Source: VRUE01 sp033856275 (GTDB lineage: Bacteria > Actinomycetota > Thermoleophilia > Solirubrobacterales > 70-9). From it: a stretch of DNA of 64,000 bases. Numbering within the stretch: the stretch's first letter is position 1; every line of letters begins with the position of its first letter. Below, one piece after another: positions 24,330-32,093 of this stretch. The notes under the pieces were generated by a model that was not told the DNA's origin, made no database searches, and was given only the letters and a program-made list of their open reading frames with translations. The stretch covers positions 27,568 through 91,567 of the forward strand of contig JAWVFJ010000013.1 in NCBI GenBank assembly GCA_033856275.1, read 5' to 3'. The position numbers and the translations under genes are program-made.

Positions 24330-24425
24330 AAGCTCGCGAGGCGCTCGGTCTGTTGTGGACCACCCTCTGGCGCCCGGCGGCTACCCCAGTGGGAAGGAAG
24401 GGCCGCGATCAGTCGCGGCCCTTCC
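24330..24425 (+). ncRNA. Candidate small RNA or attenuated leader upstream of rph
   Basis: About 96 nt between a good promoter and a 13-bp terminator-like hairpin, in a gap without an obvious gene. A second possible stem (GGCGC ... GCGCC with inner GGTC ... GACC) lies near 24340-24375. It does not match a known RNA family I recognise. It could be an independent small RNA, or a leader in which the hairpin attenuates rph. Confidence 0.35.
24396..24425 (+). terminator. Strong GC-rich hairpin (intrinsic terminator-like)
   Basis: Perfect 13-bp stem: 24396-24408 pairs with 24413-24425, with a TCAG loop. No run of T follows, as is common in high-GC actinobacteria. It lies 50 nt before the rph start codon. 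Confidence 0.6.
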
Positions 24426-24474
24426 GCCAATTCCTCACCGGATCTTTGCCGCAACTCACTTAGACTCGCGCCCC

Positions 24475-25200
24475 ATGCCAGCCTCCCGCAGCTATGACCG
24501 CGCCCCTGCCGACATTCGGCCGATCTCGATCGACGCTGGTTTCGTCGACACCGCCGATGGCTCGGCCCTGATCACCCTGGGCCGGACGAGGGTGATCTGC
24601 ACGGCCTCGGTGAACACCTCCGTGCCCCGCTGGATGCAAGGGCGCGGCAAGGGCTGGGTGACGGCGGAGTACGCGATGCTGCCTGCTTCGACGGGGGATC
24701 GTAAGGCGCGCGACATCGCCAAGGGCAAGCAGGATGGCCGCGGGGTGGAGATTCAGCGCTTGATCGGCCGCTCGCTGCGGGTCGTGCTCGATCCCAGGGC
24801 ACTAGGAGAGCGCAGTATCTACGTCGATTGCGACGTCCTGCAAGCCGACGGAGGCACCCGTTGCGCGGCGATAACCGGCGGCTATGTGGCGCTGCGACTG
24901 GCCCTGCAGAAACTCCTCGATGCCGGCGAGATCGAGGCGCTGCCGCTGACCGGTTCGGTCGCGGCCGTGAGCGTCGGCATCGTCGACGGCAGGCCACTCT
25001 GCGACCTCGACTATGCCGAGGACTCGACGGCCGAGGTCGACGCCAACGTGGTGTTGACAGGTGAGGGGGGCCTGGTCGAGGTGCAGGCGACCGCTGAGCG
25101 CACACCGCTCTCTCGCGCCTCACTGGACGAGTTGCTCGGCCTCGCTGAGATGGGAATCTCGCGCTTGCGCCAGGTACAGGAGCGGGTAGTGGGCGGGTAG
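24475..25200 (+). CDS. rph: Ribonuclease PH
   Basis: 241 residues, usual length. Phosphorolytic 3'-5' trimming of tRNA precursors. Signature blocks are RTRVICTASV, GKGWVTAEYAMLPAST, KQDGRGVEIQRLIGRSLR, and YVDCDVLQADGGTRCAAITG near the active site. ATG at 24475 chosen; the frame is open further upstream but the family begins here. Followed after six nt by rdgB, a very common bacterial pair, and the two form an operon with the CDF transporter. Confidence 0.95.
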   Translation: MPASRSYDRAPADIRPISIDAGFVDTADGSALITLGRTRVICTASVNTSVPRWMQGRGKGWVTAEYAMLPASTGDRKARDIAKGKQDGRGVEIQRLIGRSLRVVLDPRALGERSIYVDCDVLQADGGTRCAAITGGYVALRLALQKLLDAGEIEALPLTGSVAAVSVGIVDGRPLCDLDYAEDSTAEVDANVVLTGEGGLVEVQATAERTPLSRASLDELLGLAEMGISRLRQVQERVVGG

Positions 25201-25206
25201 CGGCCC

Positions 25207-25806
25207 TTGATCTTCGCCACCGCGAACAAGCACAAGCTGCGCGAGATGCGCGAACTGCTGCCGGAACTGGACCTGATTGCGTTGCCCGAGGGGTTTGAGT
25301 TGCCGCCCGAGGATGGTGAGTCGTTCGCGGCGATCGCCCTGGACAAGGCTCGCGCCGCGCACGCGGCGAGCGGTGAAGCCGCAATAGGCGATGACTCGGG
25401 CATCGAGGCAAGCGGCCTCAGCGGTCAGCCCGGTATTCGCTCGGCTCGCTATGGCGGTCCCAACGCCAGCGACGCGGAGAACCTGGCGAAGCTCCTGCGC
25501 GAGGTCTCCAAGGCCGGCGAGGACCGTCGCGCGGCATACCACTGCGCTCTTGCACTGGTCGAAACCGATGGCGCCGAGCGGGTCTTTGAGGCCCGCTGCG
25601 AGGGATACCTGATTGAGCGGCCCCGGGGCGAGGGCGGCTTCGGCTACGACCCCGCCTTCGTCCCCGATGACACTGGCACGGATGATGAGCGAACGATGTC
25701 GGAGCTGAGCCAGACCGAGAAGAACGGGATCAGCCATCGAGGCCGGGCCGCGAAGCTGCTGGCGGCGCATTTGAGCGCCGACGAGGCGACGTCCAGGACA
25801 CGATGA
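25207..25806 (+). CDS. rdgB: Non-canonical purine NTP pyrophosphatase (RdgB/HAM1)
   Basis: 199 residues from a TTG start. Begins IFATANKHKLREM, the family's T/SxNxxK motif, with GDDSGIEASGLSGQPGIRSARY and the C-terminal GGFGYDPAFVP ... SHRGRA blocks. Hydrolyses ITP, dITP and XTP to monophosphates, keeping inosine and xanthosine out of nucleic acids. Six nt behind rph; its last bases overlap the CDF start (ATGA). Confidence 0.93.
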   Translation: MIFATANKHKLREMRELLPELDLIALPEGFELPPEDGESFAAIALDKARAAHAASGEAAIGDDSGIEASGLSGQPGIRSARYGGPNASDAENLAKLLREVSKAGEDRRAAYHCALALVETDGAERVFEARCEGYLIERPRGEGGFGYDPAFVPDDTGTDDERTMSELSQTEKNGISHRGRAAKLLAAHLSADEATSRTR

Positions 25807-26714
25807 TCCGCACGAAGAGCGGCGCCGCGGCGCTCTCGATTGCCTCGAACGCGCTGCTGATCGCGATCAAGCTGGCGGCGGGCGCGATCACAGGCTCGAT
25901 CGCGATCCTCACCGAGGCCGTCCATTCGCTGATCGATCTCGTCGCTTCGGTCGTTGCCTTCGTCTCAGTGCGCAAGGCAGACGAGCCGGCCGACGCCGAG
26001 CACCCTTACGGGCACGAGAAGGTCGAGAGCCTGGCGGCGACGATCGAGGGCCTGCTGATCCTTCTCGGTGCGGCGATCATCGTCTATGAGGCAACGCACC
26101 GACTCGTGGTCGGCGCCAGCGTCGAAACACTCGGTGTCGGCATCGCCGTGATGGGTCTCTCGGTCCTCGCCAACCTCGTCGTTTCGACGGTTCTCTCCCG
26201 CCAGGCGAAGCTGCACGACTCACCGGCCCTGGAAGGCGATGCCTCGCACCTGCGCACCGACGCGCTGACTTCGGCGGGCGTGCTGGTCGGCCTGGTGCTG
26301 GTCGAGATCACCGGCAACGCCGCCTTCGATTCGATTACCGCGCTCGCCGTCGCCGCCGCGATCGTTTTTGCCGGGATCCGCATCGTTAGGCGCTCGTCCG
26401 GCGTGCTGGTCGATGAAACGCTGCCGGGCGAGGAGATGGACCAGATCGAGGCGGCGATCGCCAACGCTCGCACCGCGGAGGTTGCCGGCTACCACAAGCT
26501 GCGCGCCCGTCGCGCGGGCAGTCGCCGCTATATCGACCTGCATGTCCAGTATCGCTCCGGGACCAGCCTCGAGCGTGCCCATGAACTGGCCCACGCGATG
26601 CGCGACTCGATCGAGGCAGCGATCCCGCGCGCCGAAGTCCTCATCCACGCCGAGCCCGAGACCTCCCTGCGCGACCCCAAACGAGCCCGCTCCGGCCCGT
26701 TTCGGGCTGGTTAG
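25803..26714 (+). CDS. Cation diffusion facilitator (CDF) metal exporter
   Basis: 303 residues, six membrane helices followed by a cytoplasmic ferredoxin-like dimer domain. The transport-site ligands are H41-x3-D45 in TM2 and H149-x3-D153 in TM5, a mixed His/Asp site as found in Zn/Cd or Fe/Zn transporters; HPYGHEKVE follows TM2. The exact metal is uncertain. Start ATG 25803 overlaps rdgB. Last gene before the palindromic intergenic region. Confidence 0.9.
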   Translation: MIRTKSGAAALSIASNALLIAIKLAAGAITGSIAILTEAVHSLIDLVASVVAFVSVRKADEPADAEHPYGHEKVESLAATIEGLLILLGAAIIVYEATHRLVVGASVETLGVGIAVMGLSVLANLVVSTVLSRQAKLHDSPALEGDASHLRTDALTSAGVLVGLVLVEITGNAAFDSITALAVAAAIVFAGIRIVRRSSGVLVDETLPGEEMDQIEAAIANARTAEVAGYHKLRARRAGSRRYIDLHVQYRSGTSLERAHELAHAMRDSIEAAIPRAEVLIHAEPETSLRDPKRARSGPFRAG

Positions 26715-26738
26715 GAGTTGGCGCTGGAGACCTAGGGC

Positions 26739-26854
26739 GAAGAGGCCGGCCGTCCTCCAGTCGAATTGATGTCTGAGCGCGCCTTTGGCGCGCAATGACC
26801 GGATTGCATTTCCGCCGCTTCGCGACATTCGCCTGGAGGACGGCCGGCCTCTTC
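26739..26854. repeat. Nested palindromic element A
   Basis: Outer stem: 26739-26760 and 26833-26854 are perfect 22-bp reverse complements. The 72-bp interior contains, on the minus strand, a 32-bp box (beginning AATGTCGCGAAGCGG), a GC hairpin with loop AAA and a closing box GACATCAATTC. The same two boxes occur in element B on the plus strand. Confidence 0.85.
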
Positions 26855-26962
26855 TCGACAGGCTTCGAGAGACCAAGCTTCGAAAGCGAGATCGACGGTC
26901 AGAGTGCTTAGAAGCTTGAGCCGCTGGCTTCGTGTTGAAGCTTCGAAGCTGCGGTGTGCGTG

Positions 26963-27117
26963 GGAGGGATGGTGGGTGCCCCACTTCGGAAATGTCGCGA
27001 AGCGGCGGAAATGCAATCCGGTGTCCGCGCGGCAAAGCCGCGCACCAACATCGTCGCTAAGCGCGCGAAGCGCGCGTGCGACATCAATTCCCGAAGAGGG
27101 GCACCCACCATCCCTCC
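26963..27117. repeat. Nested palindromic element B
   Basis: Outer stem: 26963-26989 pairs with 27091-27117 over 27 bp with one mismatch; its sequence is unrelated to the outer stem of element A. The 101-bp interior has the same 32-bp box and GACATCAATTC as element A but two GC hairpins instead of one (CGCGCGGC-AAA-GCCGCGC type and GCGCGC-GAA-GCGCGC). Confidence 0.85.
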
Positions 27118-27132
27118 TGGTGTCAAAGAGGG

Positions 27133-27282
27133 CTACGGACTCGGCAGCAAGTTGACCGCCGCAGCAAGTCCCACCGCGCCCACCGTGATCGAGTAGCCGG
27201 TGTAGCCGCTGATCGCGAAGAGGACGACGGCGATCGCGCAGATCGAGACGACGATGATCCAGGAAGCTCGGGCGAGGGACAC
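27133..27282 (-). CDS. Small membrane protein, 49 residues
   Basis: GTG at 27280-27282 to TAG at 27133-27135. The product begins VSLARASWIIVVSICAIAVV and has two hydrophobic segments (about 8-25 and 29-45) joined by GYTGY, typical of small inner-membrane proteins. Codon use is normal for the genome (third-position G/C). Divergent from the roadblock-like gene and 15 nt downstream of palindromic element B. Function unknown. Confidence 0.55.
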   Translation of the reverse strand: MSLARASWIIVVSICAIAVVLFAISGYTGYSITVGAVGLAAAVNLLPSP

Positions 27283-27302
27283 GGCTCGCTATTTTGGCCG
27301 AG

Positions 27303-27689
27303 ATGCCCGACGGCCAGACGAGCGATGCGGTTTCCGGCGAGGCGGCGGCTAGCGCGCTCGCCTACCTGACCGAGATGTCACCCGACCTGCGTGGCGGCGC
27401 GATCCTCGATGCTGGGGGTGCTGTCCTCGCCGCCAGTGGCCAACCGGAGCGCTGGCGCGACGATGCCGCCGCATTGCTCGCGGTTGCCGACCGCGCCAGC
27501 CGCGAGTCGGTCGAGCAGGTCCACATCGCTACCGAGCAGGGCGAGGTCTTCGCCGTGCGCCAGGACGGGCTCACGGCCCTTGCCGTGACGGACCGCTTCG
27601 CCCTGGCCTCGCTGCTGCTCTTCGACATGCGCTCCGTCCTTCGCGATCTCGCGGCCGGCGGCAACGGAAAGAGCCTCGATGCCCCCTAA
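27303..27689 (+). CDS. Roadblock/LC7-like domain protein
   Basis: 128 residues. After a short polar N-terminus, the pattern GGAILDAGGAVLAASG, then FAVRQDGLTALAVTDRFAL and a final amphipathic helix fits the Roadblock/LC7 fold. In bacteria such proteins often regulate small GTPases (for example MglB), but no GTPase gene is nearby, so the role is open. ATG 27303 chosen; a TTG at 27294 is in frame. Overlaps the next gene by 11 nt. Confidence 0.55.
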   Translation: MPDGQTSDAVSGEAAASALAYLTEMSPDLRGGAILDAGGAVLAASGQPERWRDDAAALLAVADRASRESVEQVHIATEQGEVFAVRQDGLTALAVTDRFALASLLLFDMRSVLRDLAAGGNGKSLDAP

Positions 27690-27903
27690 GCCACACCGCA
27701 TTCTGCTCGACCGCGTCTCCGGCTACGCGGATGAGGCGGCCGCATACATGCGCCGCCGCCGGGTTGCTCGCAAGCCATTCGCGCGGCTCTACTACTCCGA
27801 GGGACGCGCCAGCGACCACGCCACGGACTCTCTCGCCGGCGGCGAGCTCTTCGTCGCGGCCGGGCGACTGATCGAGGTTGCGGGAAAGCGGCCAAAGCCG
27901 TGA
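27679..27903 (+). CDS. Small basic protein of unknown function
   Basis: 74 residues, Arg/Lys-rich (MRRRRVARKPFARLYYS), no membrane segment. It overlaps the roadblock-like gene at its start and the tldD GTG at its end (GTGA), so it belongs to this operon. No family recognised. Confidence 0.5.
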   Translation: MPPKPHRILLDRVSGYADEAAAYMRRRRVARKPFARLYYSEGRASDHATDSLAGGELFVAAGRLIEVAGKRPKP

Positions 27904-29285
27904 GCGAGTTGATCGAGGCTGGGGTTGCCCAGGACGTGCTGGCCCGGGCATTGGCCCATGGAGGCGAGTTCGCTGAGGTATTCACAGAACGCAACGCGGG
28001 CCTAACGATGGCGATCGACGAGTCGCGGATCGAAGCGGTGCAATCGGGTGCCGCCGAGGGCGCCGGAGTACGGGTCATCAGTGATGGGACGACCTACTAC
28101 TCCCACGTCGATGGTCTCGACCCTGCTGACATCGAGCGCGCCGCCGAAGAAGCCGCCATGGCCATGCGCGCCGGTCGAACCGAGCCTCGTCCCCTGCGGG
28201 CCGTGGCCAGCACGCCGCTGCCGATAGAGATGCCTCCCGCCGCCGTCCCGGCTGAGCGCAAGGCGGCGTTGCTGCGGGAGCTCGACGAGCGCGGCCGCGG
28301 GGCCGGCCCGGAGATCACGCAGTTCACCGCCTCCTACGCGGAGGTCCGCCGCGAGCTGAGCGTCGCCAACTCCGACGGGCTTTTCAGCGGCGACGATCGC
28401 ACCCGCGTGCGCATCGGCGCGCAGGCGGTGGCGCGTCGTGACGCTGTGGTCGAGACCGGCGCCGAGACATTGGGCGGCCATCGCGGCTTCGAGCTCTTCG
28501 GCGACGACCCAGGCTCGATCGCAGACGACGCCGCCCGCAAGGCGTTGATCCTGCTCGACGCCGGCCCGGCGCCAGCGGGCTCGATGCCGGTCGTGGTGGG
28601 AGGTGGCTTTGGCGGAGTCCTCTTCCATGAGATGACCGGCCACGGACTGGAGGCCGATCACGTCCAGAAGGGCGCCAGCGTCTATGCCAGCAAGCTCGGC
28701 GAGCAGGTGGCCCAACCGCTTCTGACGGCTTATGACGACGGCCGCATGCCTGGCGAGTGGGGCAGCGATTCGATCGACGACGAGGGCGCGCCGACCCAGA
28801 AGACGCAGGTGATCGAGGCGGGTCGGCTCACCTCTTTCCTCTATGACGGCGTTACCGCCCGCCGCGACGGGATGGCCTCGACCGGAAACGGCCGCCGCGA
28901 GAGCTTCCGCCACTTGCCAGTCCCACGTATGACCAACACCTACATCGCTCCCGGAGAGGCTGAGCCCGAGGCGATGATCGCCGAGGTGGAGCGTGGCTTC
29001 TATGCCGTTTCATTCGCCGGCGGCCAGGTCGATCCAGCCACCGGCGATTTCGTCTTCGGCGTCTCGGAGGGCTACCTGATCGAGGGCGGCCGGGTAACGC
29101 AGCCCTGCCGCGGTGCGACTCTGATCGGCAACTGCATCGAGGCGCTGGCCGCGATCGACGCGCTCGGCAACGATTTCGAGATGAAGACGGGAATCTGCGG
29201 CAAGGCCGGCCAGCGGGTCCCGGTCGGGACCGGCCAGGGTCACGTGCGGATCGCGGCGATGACGGTGGGCGGGACCGAGCTGTGA
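27900..29285 (+). CDS. tldD: TldD metalloprotease subunit
   Basis: 461 residues from a GTG start overlapping the previous stop. Zinc motif H243-E244-x3-H248 (LFHEMTGHGLE), with conserved GNGRRESFRHLPVPRMTN and the C-terminal GICGKAGQ region. With TldE it forms a heterodimeric protease that degrades unfolded peptides and matures some RiPPs (microcin B17). The partner gene follows after a structured 67-nt gap. Confidence 0.93.
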   Translation: MSELIEAGVAQDVLARALAHGGEFAEVFTERNAGLTMAIDESRIEAVQSGAAEGAGVRVISDGTTYYSHVDGLDPADIERAAEEAAMAMRAGRTEPRPLRAVASTPLPIEMPPAAVPAERKAALLRELDERGRGAGPEITQFTASYAEVRRELSVANSDGLFSGDDRTRVRIGAQAVARRDAVVETGAETLGGHRGFELFGDDPGSIADDAARKALILLDAGPAPAGSMPVVVGGGFGGVLFHEMTGHGLEADHVQKGASVYASKLGEQVAQPLLTAYDDGRMPGEWGSDSIDDEGAPTQKTQVIEAGRLTSFLYDGVTARRDGMASTGNGRRESFRHLPVPRMTNTYIAPGEAEPEAMIAEVERGFYAVSFAGGQVDPATGDFVFGVSEGYLIEGGRVTQPCRGATLIGNCIEALAAIDALGNDFEMKTGICGKAGQRVPVGTGQGHVRIAAMTVGGTEL

Positions 29286-29341
29286 GCGCCCAAATCGTCA
29301 CGGTAACTTCCAGGCGTTCGAATCCGTGGCGATCTGGGCGC
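29286..29341 (+). other. Intercistronic hairpin between tldD and tldE
   Basis: Starts at the base after the tldD stop. Outer stem 29286-29297 with 29330-29341 (11 of 12 bases pair), inner stem CACGG with CCGTG (29299-29303 and 29324-29328). It ends 11 nt before the preferred tldE start. It may stabilise the tldD message or tune tldE expression. Confidence 0.5.
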
Positions 29342-29352
29342 GGGGTCTTGTC

Positions 29353-30702
29353 GTGATCGAGGTGGCCCGGCAGGCCCTCGAGGCGGCTATCGGCGCCGGC
29401 GCCAGCGACGCGGAGGCCTATGCGGCCGAGGACAGCGGGCGCGAGGTGCGCGTGCACGGCGGCGAGGTCGAGAGCCTCACCGCCGCCACCCGGCGGGGGA
29501 TCGGGGTGCGCGCGTGGATCGGCCAGCGGGTGGGATACGCCTATGGCACGGATCTCTCCGGTGCGGGCATGTCCGCCCTTGCCGAGCGTGCAGCCGAGGC
29601 GGCACGCGTCGCCGACGAGGACGAGTTCGCTGGGCCGCCCGACGACCAGGGCGATAGGACCGCTGTGGAGCTGCAATTGAGCGATCCCGCGATCTCCCAA
29701 TGGTCGACTGGGCAGCTCGCCGACCTCACCCTCGAGATCGAGCGCTCGGCGCTCGCCGCCGACGCGAGGATCGCCGGCGTCGAGCAGGCCGTCTACGCCG
29801 ATTCGGCCGAGCGCGTCGCGATCTTCTCTTCGGCCGGCGTCGAGGGCGAATACTCGAGCTCCAGTTGCTACGGCTATGTGCAGGCGCTGGCCGCTGGGGA
29901 TGAAGGGCGTGAGACCGGGTTGGGGTTCGGACTCGGGCGCGGTCCAGCCGCGCTGGATCCGGTCGCGATCGGACGCGAAGGGGCGGAGCGCGCGGCGGAA
30001 ATGATCGGCGCCGGCAAGCCTCAGTCTCAGTCCTGCCCGGTCGTCCTCGACCCGACTGTCGCTGCCAGCTTCATCGCCCTAGTCGGCAGAGGGCTCAGCG
30101 CCGGAGCCGTGCAGCGCGGGCGCTCGCCCTTCAGCGAACTGGTCGGCAAGGAGGTTGCCAGCGAGGCGTTTTCGCTCTATGACGACGGTCTCGATCCCGA
30201 GGGCTTTGCGTCGGCGCCGTTTGACGGCGAGGGAGTGTCGAGGCGTCGCACGCCGCTGATCGAGGGCCAAGCGCTGCGCACCTTTCTCTACGACACCTAC
30301 ACCGCCCGCCGCGCTGAAGCCGATTCGACCGGCAACGCGAGCCGCAGTGGATATCGCTCCCAGCCTTCGGTCTCGCCCTCCAACCTGATCGTCGAAGGCG
30401 GCTCGTTCGGCTTCGCAGAGCTCTTGCGCGAGGCTGGCGAGGGCGTGCTGATCACCGACGTCGCGGGCCTGCACTCCGGCGTCAACCCCGTCTCAGGGGT
30501 CTTCTCGGTTGGTGCTTCCGGGCGGACGATCCGCGACGGCGAACTAGGCGAGCCACTGCGCGAGTTCACGATCGCCAGCGATCTGGTCGCGATGCTGCGG
30601 GCTGTGCGGGCGGTCGGTACGGACTCGCGCTGGGTCCCTTTCGGCGGCTCGGTCAGGACTCCCTCGCTTCTAATTGGCGAGATGACCATCGCCGGATCCT
30701 GA
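29353..30702 (+). CDS. tldE: TldE/PmbA metalloprotease partner subunit
   Basis: 449 residues. Homologous to TldD throughout but without the HExxxH zinc motif, which defines TldE/PmbA; conserved DTYTARRAEADSTGNASR and C-terminal LLIGEMTIAG are visible. GTG at 29353 is preferred because the family begins VARQALEAAIGAGASDAEAY; a GTG at 29326 would start inside the hairpin. Confidence 0.9.
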   Translation: MIEVARQALEAAIGAGASDAEAYAAEDSGREVRVHGGEVESLTAATRRGIGVRAWIGQRVGYAYGTDLSGAGMSALAERAAEAARVADEDEFAGPPDDQGDRTAVELQLSDPAISQWSTGQLADLTLEIERSALAADARIAGVEQAVYADSAERVAIFSSAGVEGEYSSSSCYGYVQALAAGDEGRETGLGFGLGRGPAALDPVAIGREGAERAAEMIGAGKPQSQSCPVVLDPTVAASFIALVGRGLSAGAVQRGRSPFSELVGKEVASEAFSLYDDGLDPEGFASAPFDGEGVSRRRTPLIEGQALRTFLYDTYTARRAEADSTGNASRSGYRSQPSVSPSNLIVEGGSFGFAELLREAGEGVLITDVAGLHSGVNPVSGVFSVGASGRTIRDGELGEPLREFTIASDLVAMLRAVRAVGTDSRWVPFGGSVRTPSLLIGEMTIAGS

Positions 30703-30803
30703 GTCCCAAGCCAAGCGCTGGTGAGCCCGGGCGGGCTCTGACGCCGTGACCACTGTTAGATTGCCGCCGATTTCAAACTACCCACCGACGGAGGAGCTTC
30801 GAC

Positions 30804-31082
30804 GTGACAAAGGCTGAATTTCTGGACCAACTTGCAGGCGACGAGCGGCTGGGCAGCAAGAAAGCAGCCGGCGACGCGGTGGATGCCGTGCTCGACGCGA
30901 TCACCGACACGCTGAGCGGCGGCGGCGAAGTCAGCTTTACCGGCTTCGGCAAATTCCACGTCGCCGAGCGCGGTCCGCGCCAGGGCGTCAATCCGCGCAC
31001 CGGCGAGCGGATCACGATCCCGGGCGGCAGGGTGCCTCGCTTCTCCGCTGGCTCGGCGCTGAAGGCCAAGGTCAAAGGCTAA
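30804..31082 (+). CDS. hup: HU-family DNA-binding protein
   Basis: 92 residues: MTKAEFLDQLA start, VSFTGFGKFHVAERGPRQGVNPRTGE (beta-arm region) and a basic C-terminus without the long Lys-rich tail of mycobacterial HupB. Nucleoid-associated dimer. GTG start with GGAGGAG at 30790-30796. Single gene with its own upstream TTAGAT -10-like sequence. Confidence 0.93.
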   Translation: MTKAEFLDQLAGDERLGSKKAAGDAVDAVLDAITDTLSGGGEVSFTGFGKFHVAERGPRQGVNPRTGERITIPGGRVPRFSAGSALKAKVKG

Positions 31083-31091
31083 GGCAAGCCT

Positions 31092-31134
31092 AATTTCGGG
31101 CACGTCACAGCCTGGTTTTTCGTCGCCCGAAATT
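31092..31134 (+). other. Hairpin between HU gene and pyrF
   Basis: AATTTCGGGC (31092-31101) pairs perfectly with GCCCGAAATT (31125-31134); the 23-nt loop contains GGTTTTTCG. It is the HU terminator, or a leader structure for pyrF, whose GTG start follows two nt later. Confidence 0.55.
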
Positions 31135-31136
31135 GG

Positions 31137-32036
31137 GTGAAGCCGGTTGTGACGGAGCCCTTTGCGGATCGGCTGGCGGCGCTCGTCGAGGAGCGCCGCA
31201 GCCAGGTCTGCCTCGGTCTCGACCCGGATCCGTCGAAGCTCTCCGGGGCCGAGCCATATGTCGGTCCCCCCGCCACGGTCGCCGAACGAGCGGCCATGGC
31301 GGTGACGGCGCACTGTCACTCGCTGATCGAGCGTGCCGGCCCCGCTTGCGTAGCGGTCAAGCCCCAGCTCGCTTGCTTCGAGCGATTGGGGGCGCCTGGC
31401 TGGGCTGCGCTGGCCGAGGTCTGCACGGCGGCGCGCGCAGCCGGCCTGCTGGTCGTCGCAGACGGCAAGCGTGGCGATGTACCGGTCACGGCCGCGGCCT
31501 ACGCTCAGGCTCTCGTCGGCGAGACGCCGACACCGTGGGGGCCGGTCGCCGGTCTGGGGGCAGACGCTTTCACCGCCAACCCGCTGCTTGGGACGGACGC
31601 GCTGGAGCCGTTCGTGGCGGCGGCGGCAGCAGCTGGCGCCGGGATCTTTGCTCTCGTGCGCACGAGCAATCCGGGCGCCGTCGAGATCCAGGATCGGCCT
31701 GCCCCCGAGCAACCGCTGCACGAGCGGCTCGCTGAACTTGTCGACAATCTCTCCCCGCGGTTGCTCGGCGAGGGTGGCTTGAGCGGCATGGGCGCGGTGG
31801 TTGGCGCTACGGCGCCCGAGCACATCACCAGGCTGCGAGCCTTGATGCCACGCTCGATCCTCCTCATGCCCGGCGTTGGCGCCCAAGGCGGGCGGCCTGG
31901 ATTGCTAGGTCCTGCTTTCTCTGCCGGCCCTGCCTCGGCCCTGGTTGCCGCCTCGCGCGGGATTGCTGCCGCGGACGACCCTGCCGCCGCGGCGGAGAGT
32001 CTGCGTAGCGCAGTCTGGGATGTTTCGACCGCCTAA
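31137..32036 (+). CDS. pyrF: Orotidine-5'-phosphate decarboxylase (PyrF, type 2)
   Basis: 299 residues. Catalytic motif VVADGKRGDV (K111, D114), early CLGLDPDPSKL and the C-terminal phosphate loop MPGVGAQGG. The length and motif spacing fit the longer PyrF subfamily usual in Actinobacteria. Last step of UMP synthesis. GTG 31137 is used; a second GTG at 31149 (V-T-E-P-F) is also plausible. No other pyr genes are adjacent. Confidence 0.9.
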   Translation: MKPVVTEPFADRLAALVEERRSQVCLGLDPDPSKLSGAEPYVGPPATVAERAAMAVTAHCHSLIERAGPACVAVKPQLACFERLGAPGWAALAEVCTAARAAGLLVVADGKRGDVPVTAAAYAQALVGETPTPWGPVAGLGADAFTANPLLGTDALEPFVAAAAAAGAGIFALVRTSNPGAVEIQDRPAPEQPLHERLAELVDNLSPRLLGEGGLSGMGAVVGATAPEHITRLRALMPRSILLMPGVGAQGGRPGLLGPAFSAGPASALVAASRGIAAADDPAAAAESLRSAVWDVSTA

Positions 32037-32041
32037 AACCG

Positions 32042-32065
32042 CGCTGACCGTATATACGATCAGCG
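32042..32065. promoter_or_regulatory. 24-bp palindrome upstream of LysM gene
   Basis: CGCTGA-C-CGTATATACG-A-TCAGCG: 22 of 24 positions are symmetrical, with a perfect 10-bp core CGTATATACG. It lies six nt after the pyrF stop and 28 nt before the LysM-protein ATG. It may be an operator (the core offers a TATA-rich -10) or a terminator. Confidence 0.5.
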
Positions 32066-32093
32066 GCGCCTATCCGAACGCCCATCAAGTCCA

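Larger units (their letters stand above)
26715..27132. other. Gene-free region with two nested palindromic elements and AAGCTT-rich spacer
   Basis: About 420 bp without a supportable gene. It holds element A (26739-26854), a 108-bp spacer with repeated GAAGCTTC-like sequences, and element B (26963-27117). It separates the rph-rdgB-CDF operon from a convergent 49-residue membrane protein gene, so it may also serve as a two-way terminator region. Confidence 0.75.

Noticed and set aside
24390..24425. GGAAGGAAGG near a hairpin, reminiscent of the SRP RNA tip
   Set aside because: The flanking SRP helix-8 sequence is absent; it is part of a plain terminator-like stem.
26855..26962. CRISPR-like array suggested by repeated GAAGCTTC
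   Set aside because: Repeats are short, irregularly spaced and in both orientations; no cas genes.
29312..29330. GTTCGAATCC, a tRNA T-loop-like sequence with a GCGCCCA/TGGGCGC stem around it
   Set aside because: The whole stem-loop is only 56 nt and has no anticodon or D arm, so it is an intercistronic hairpin, not a tRNA or tRNA remnant.
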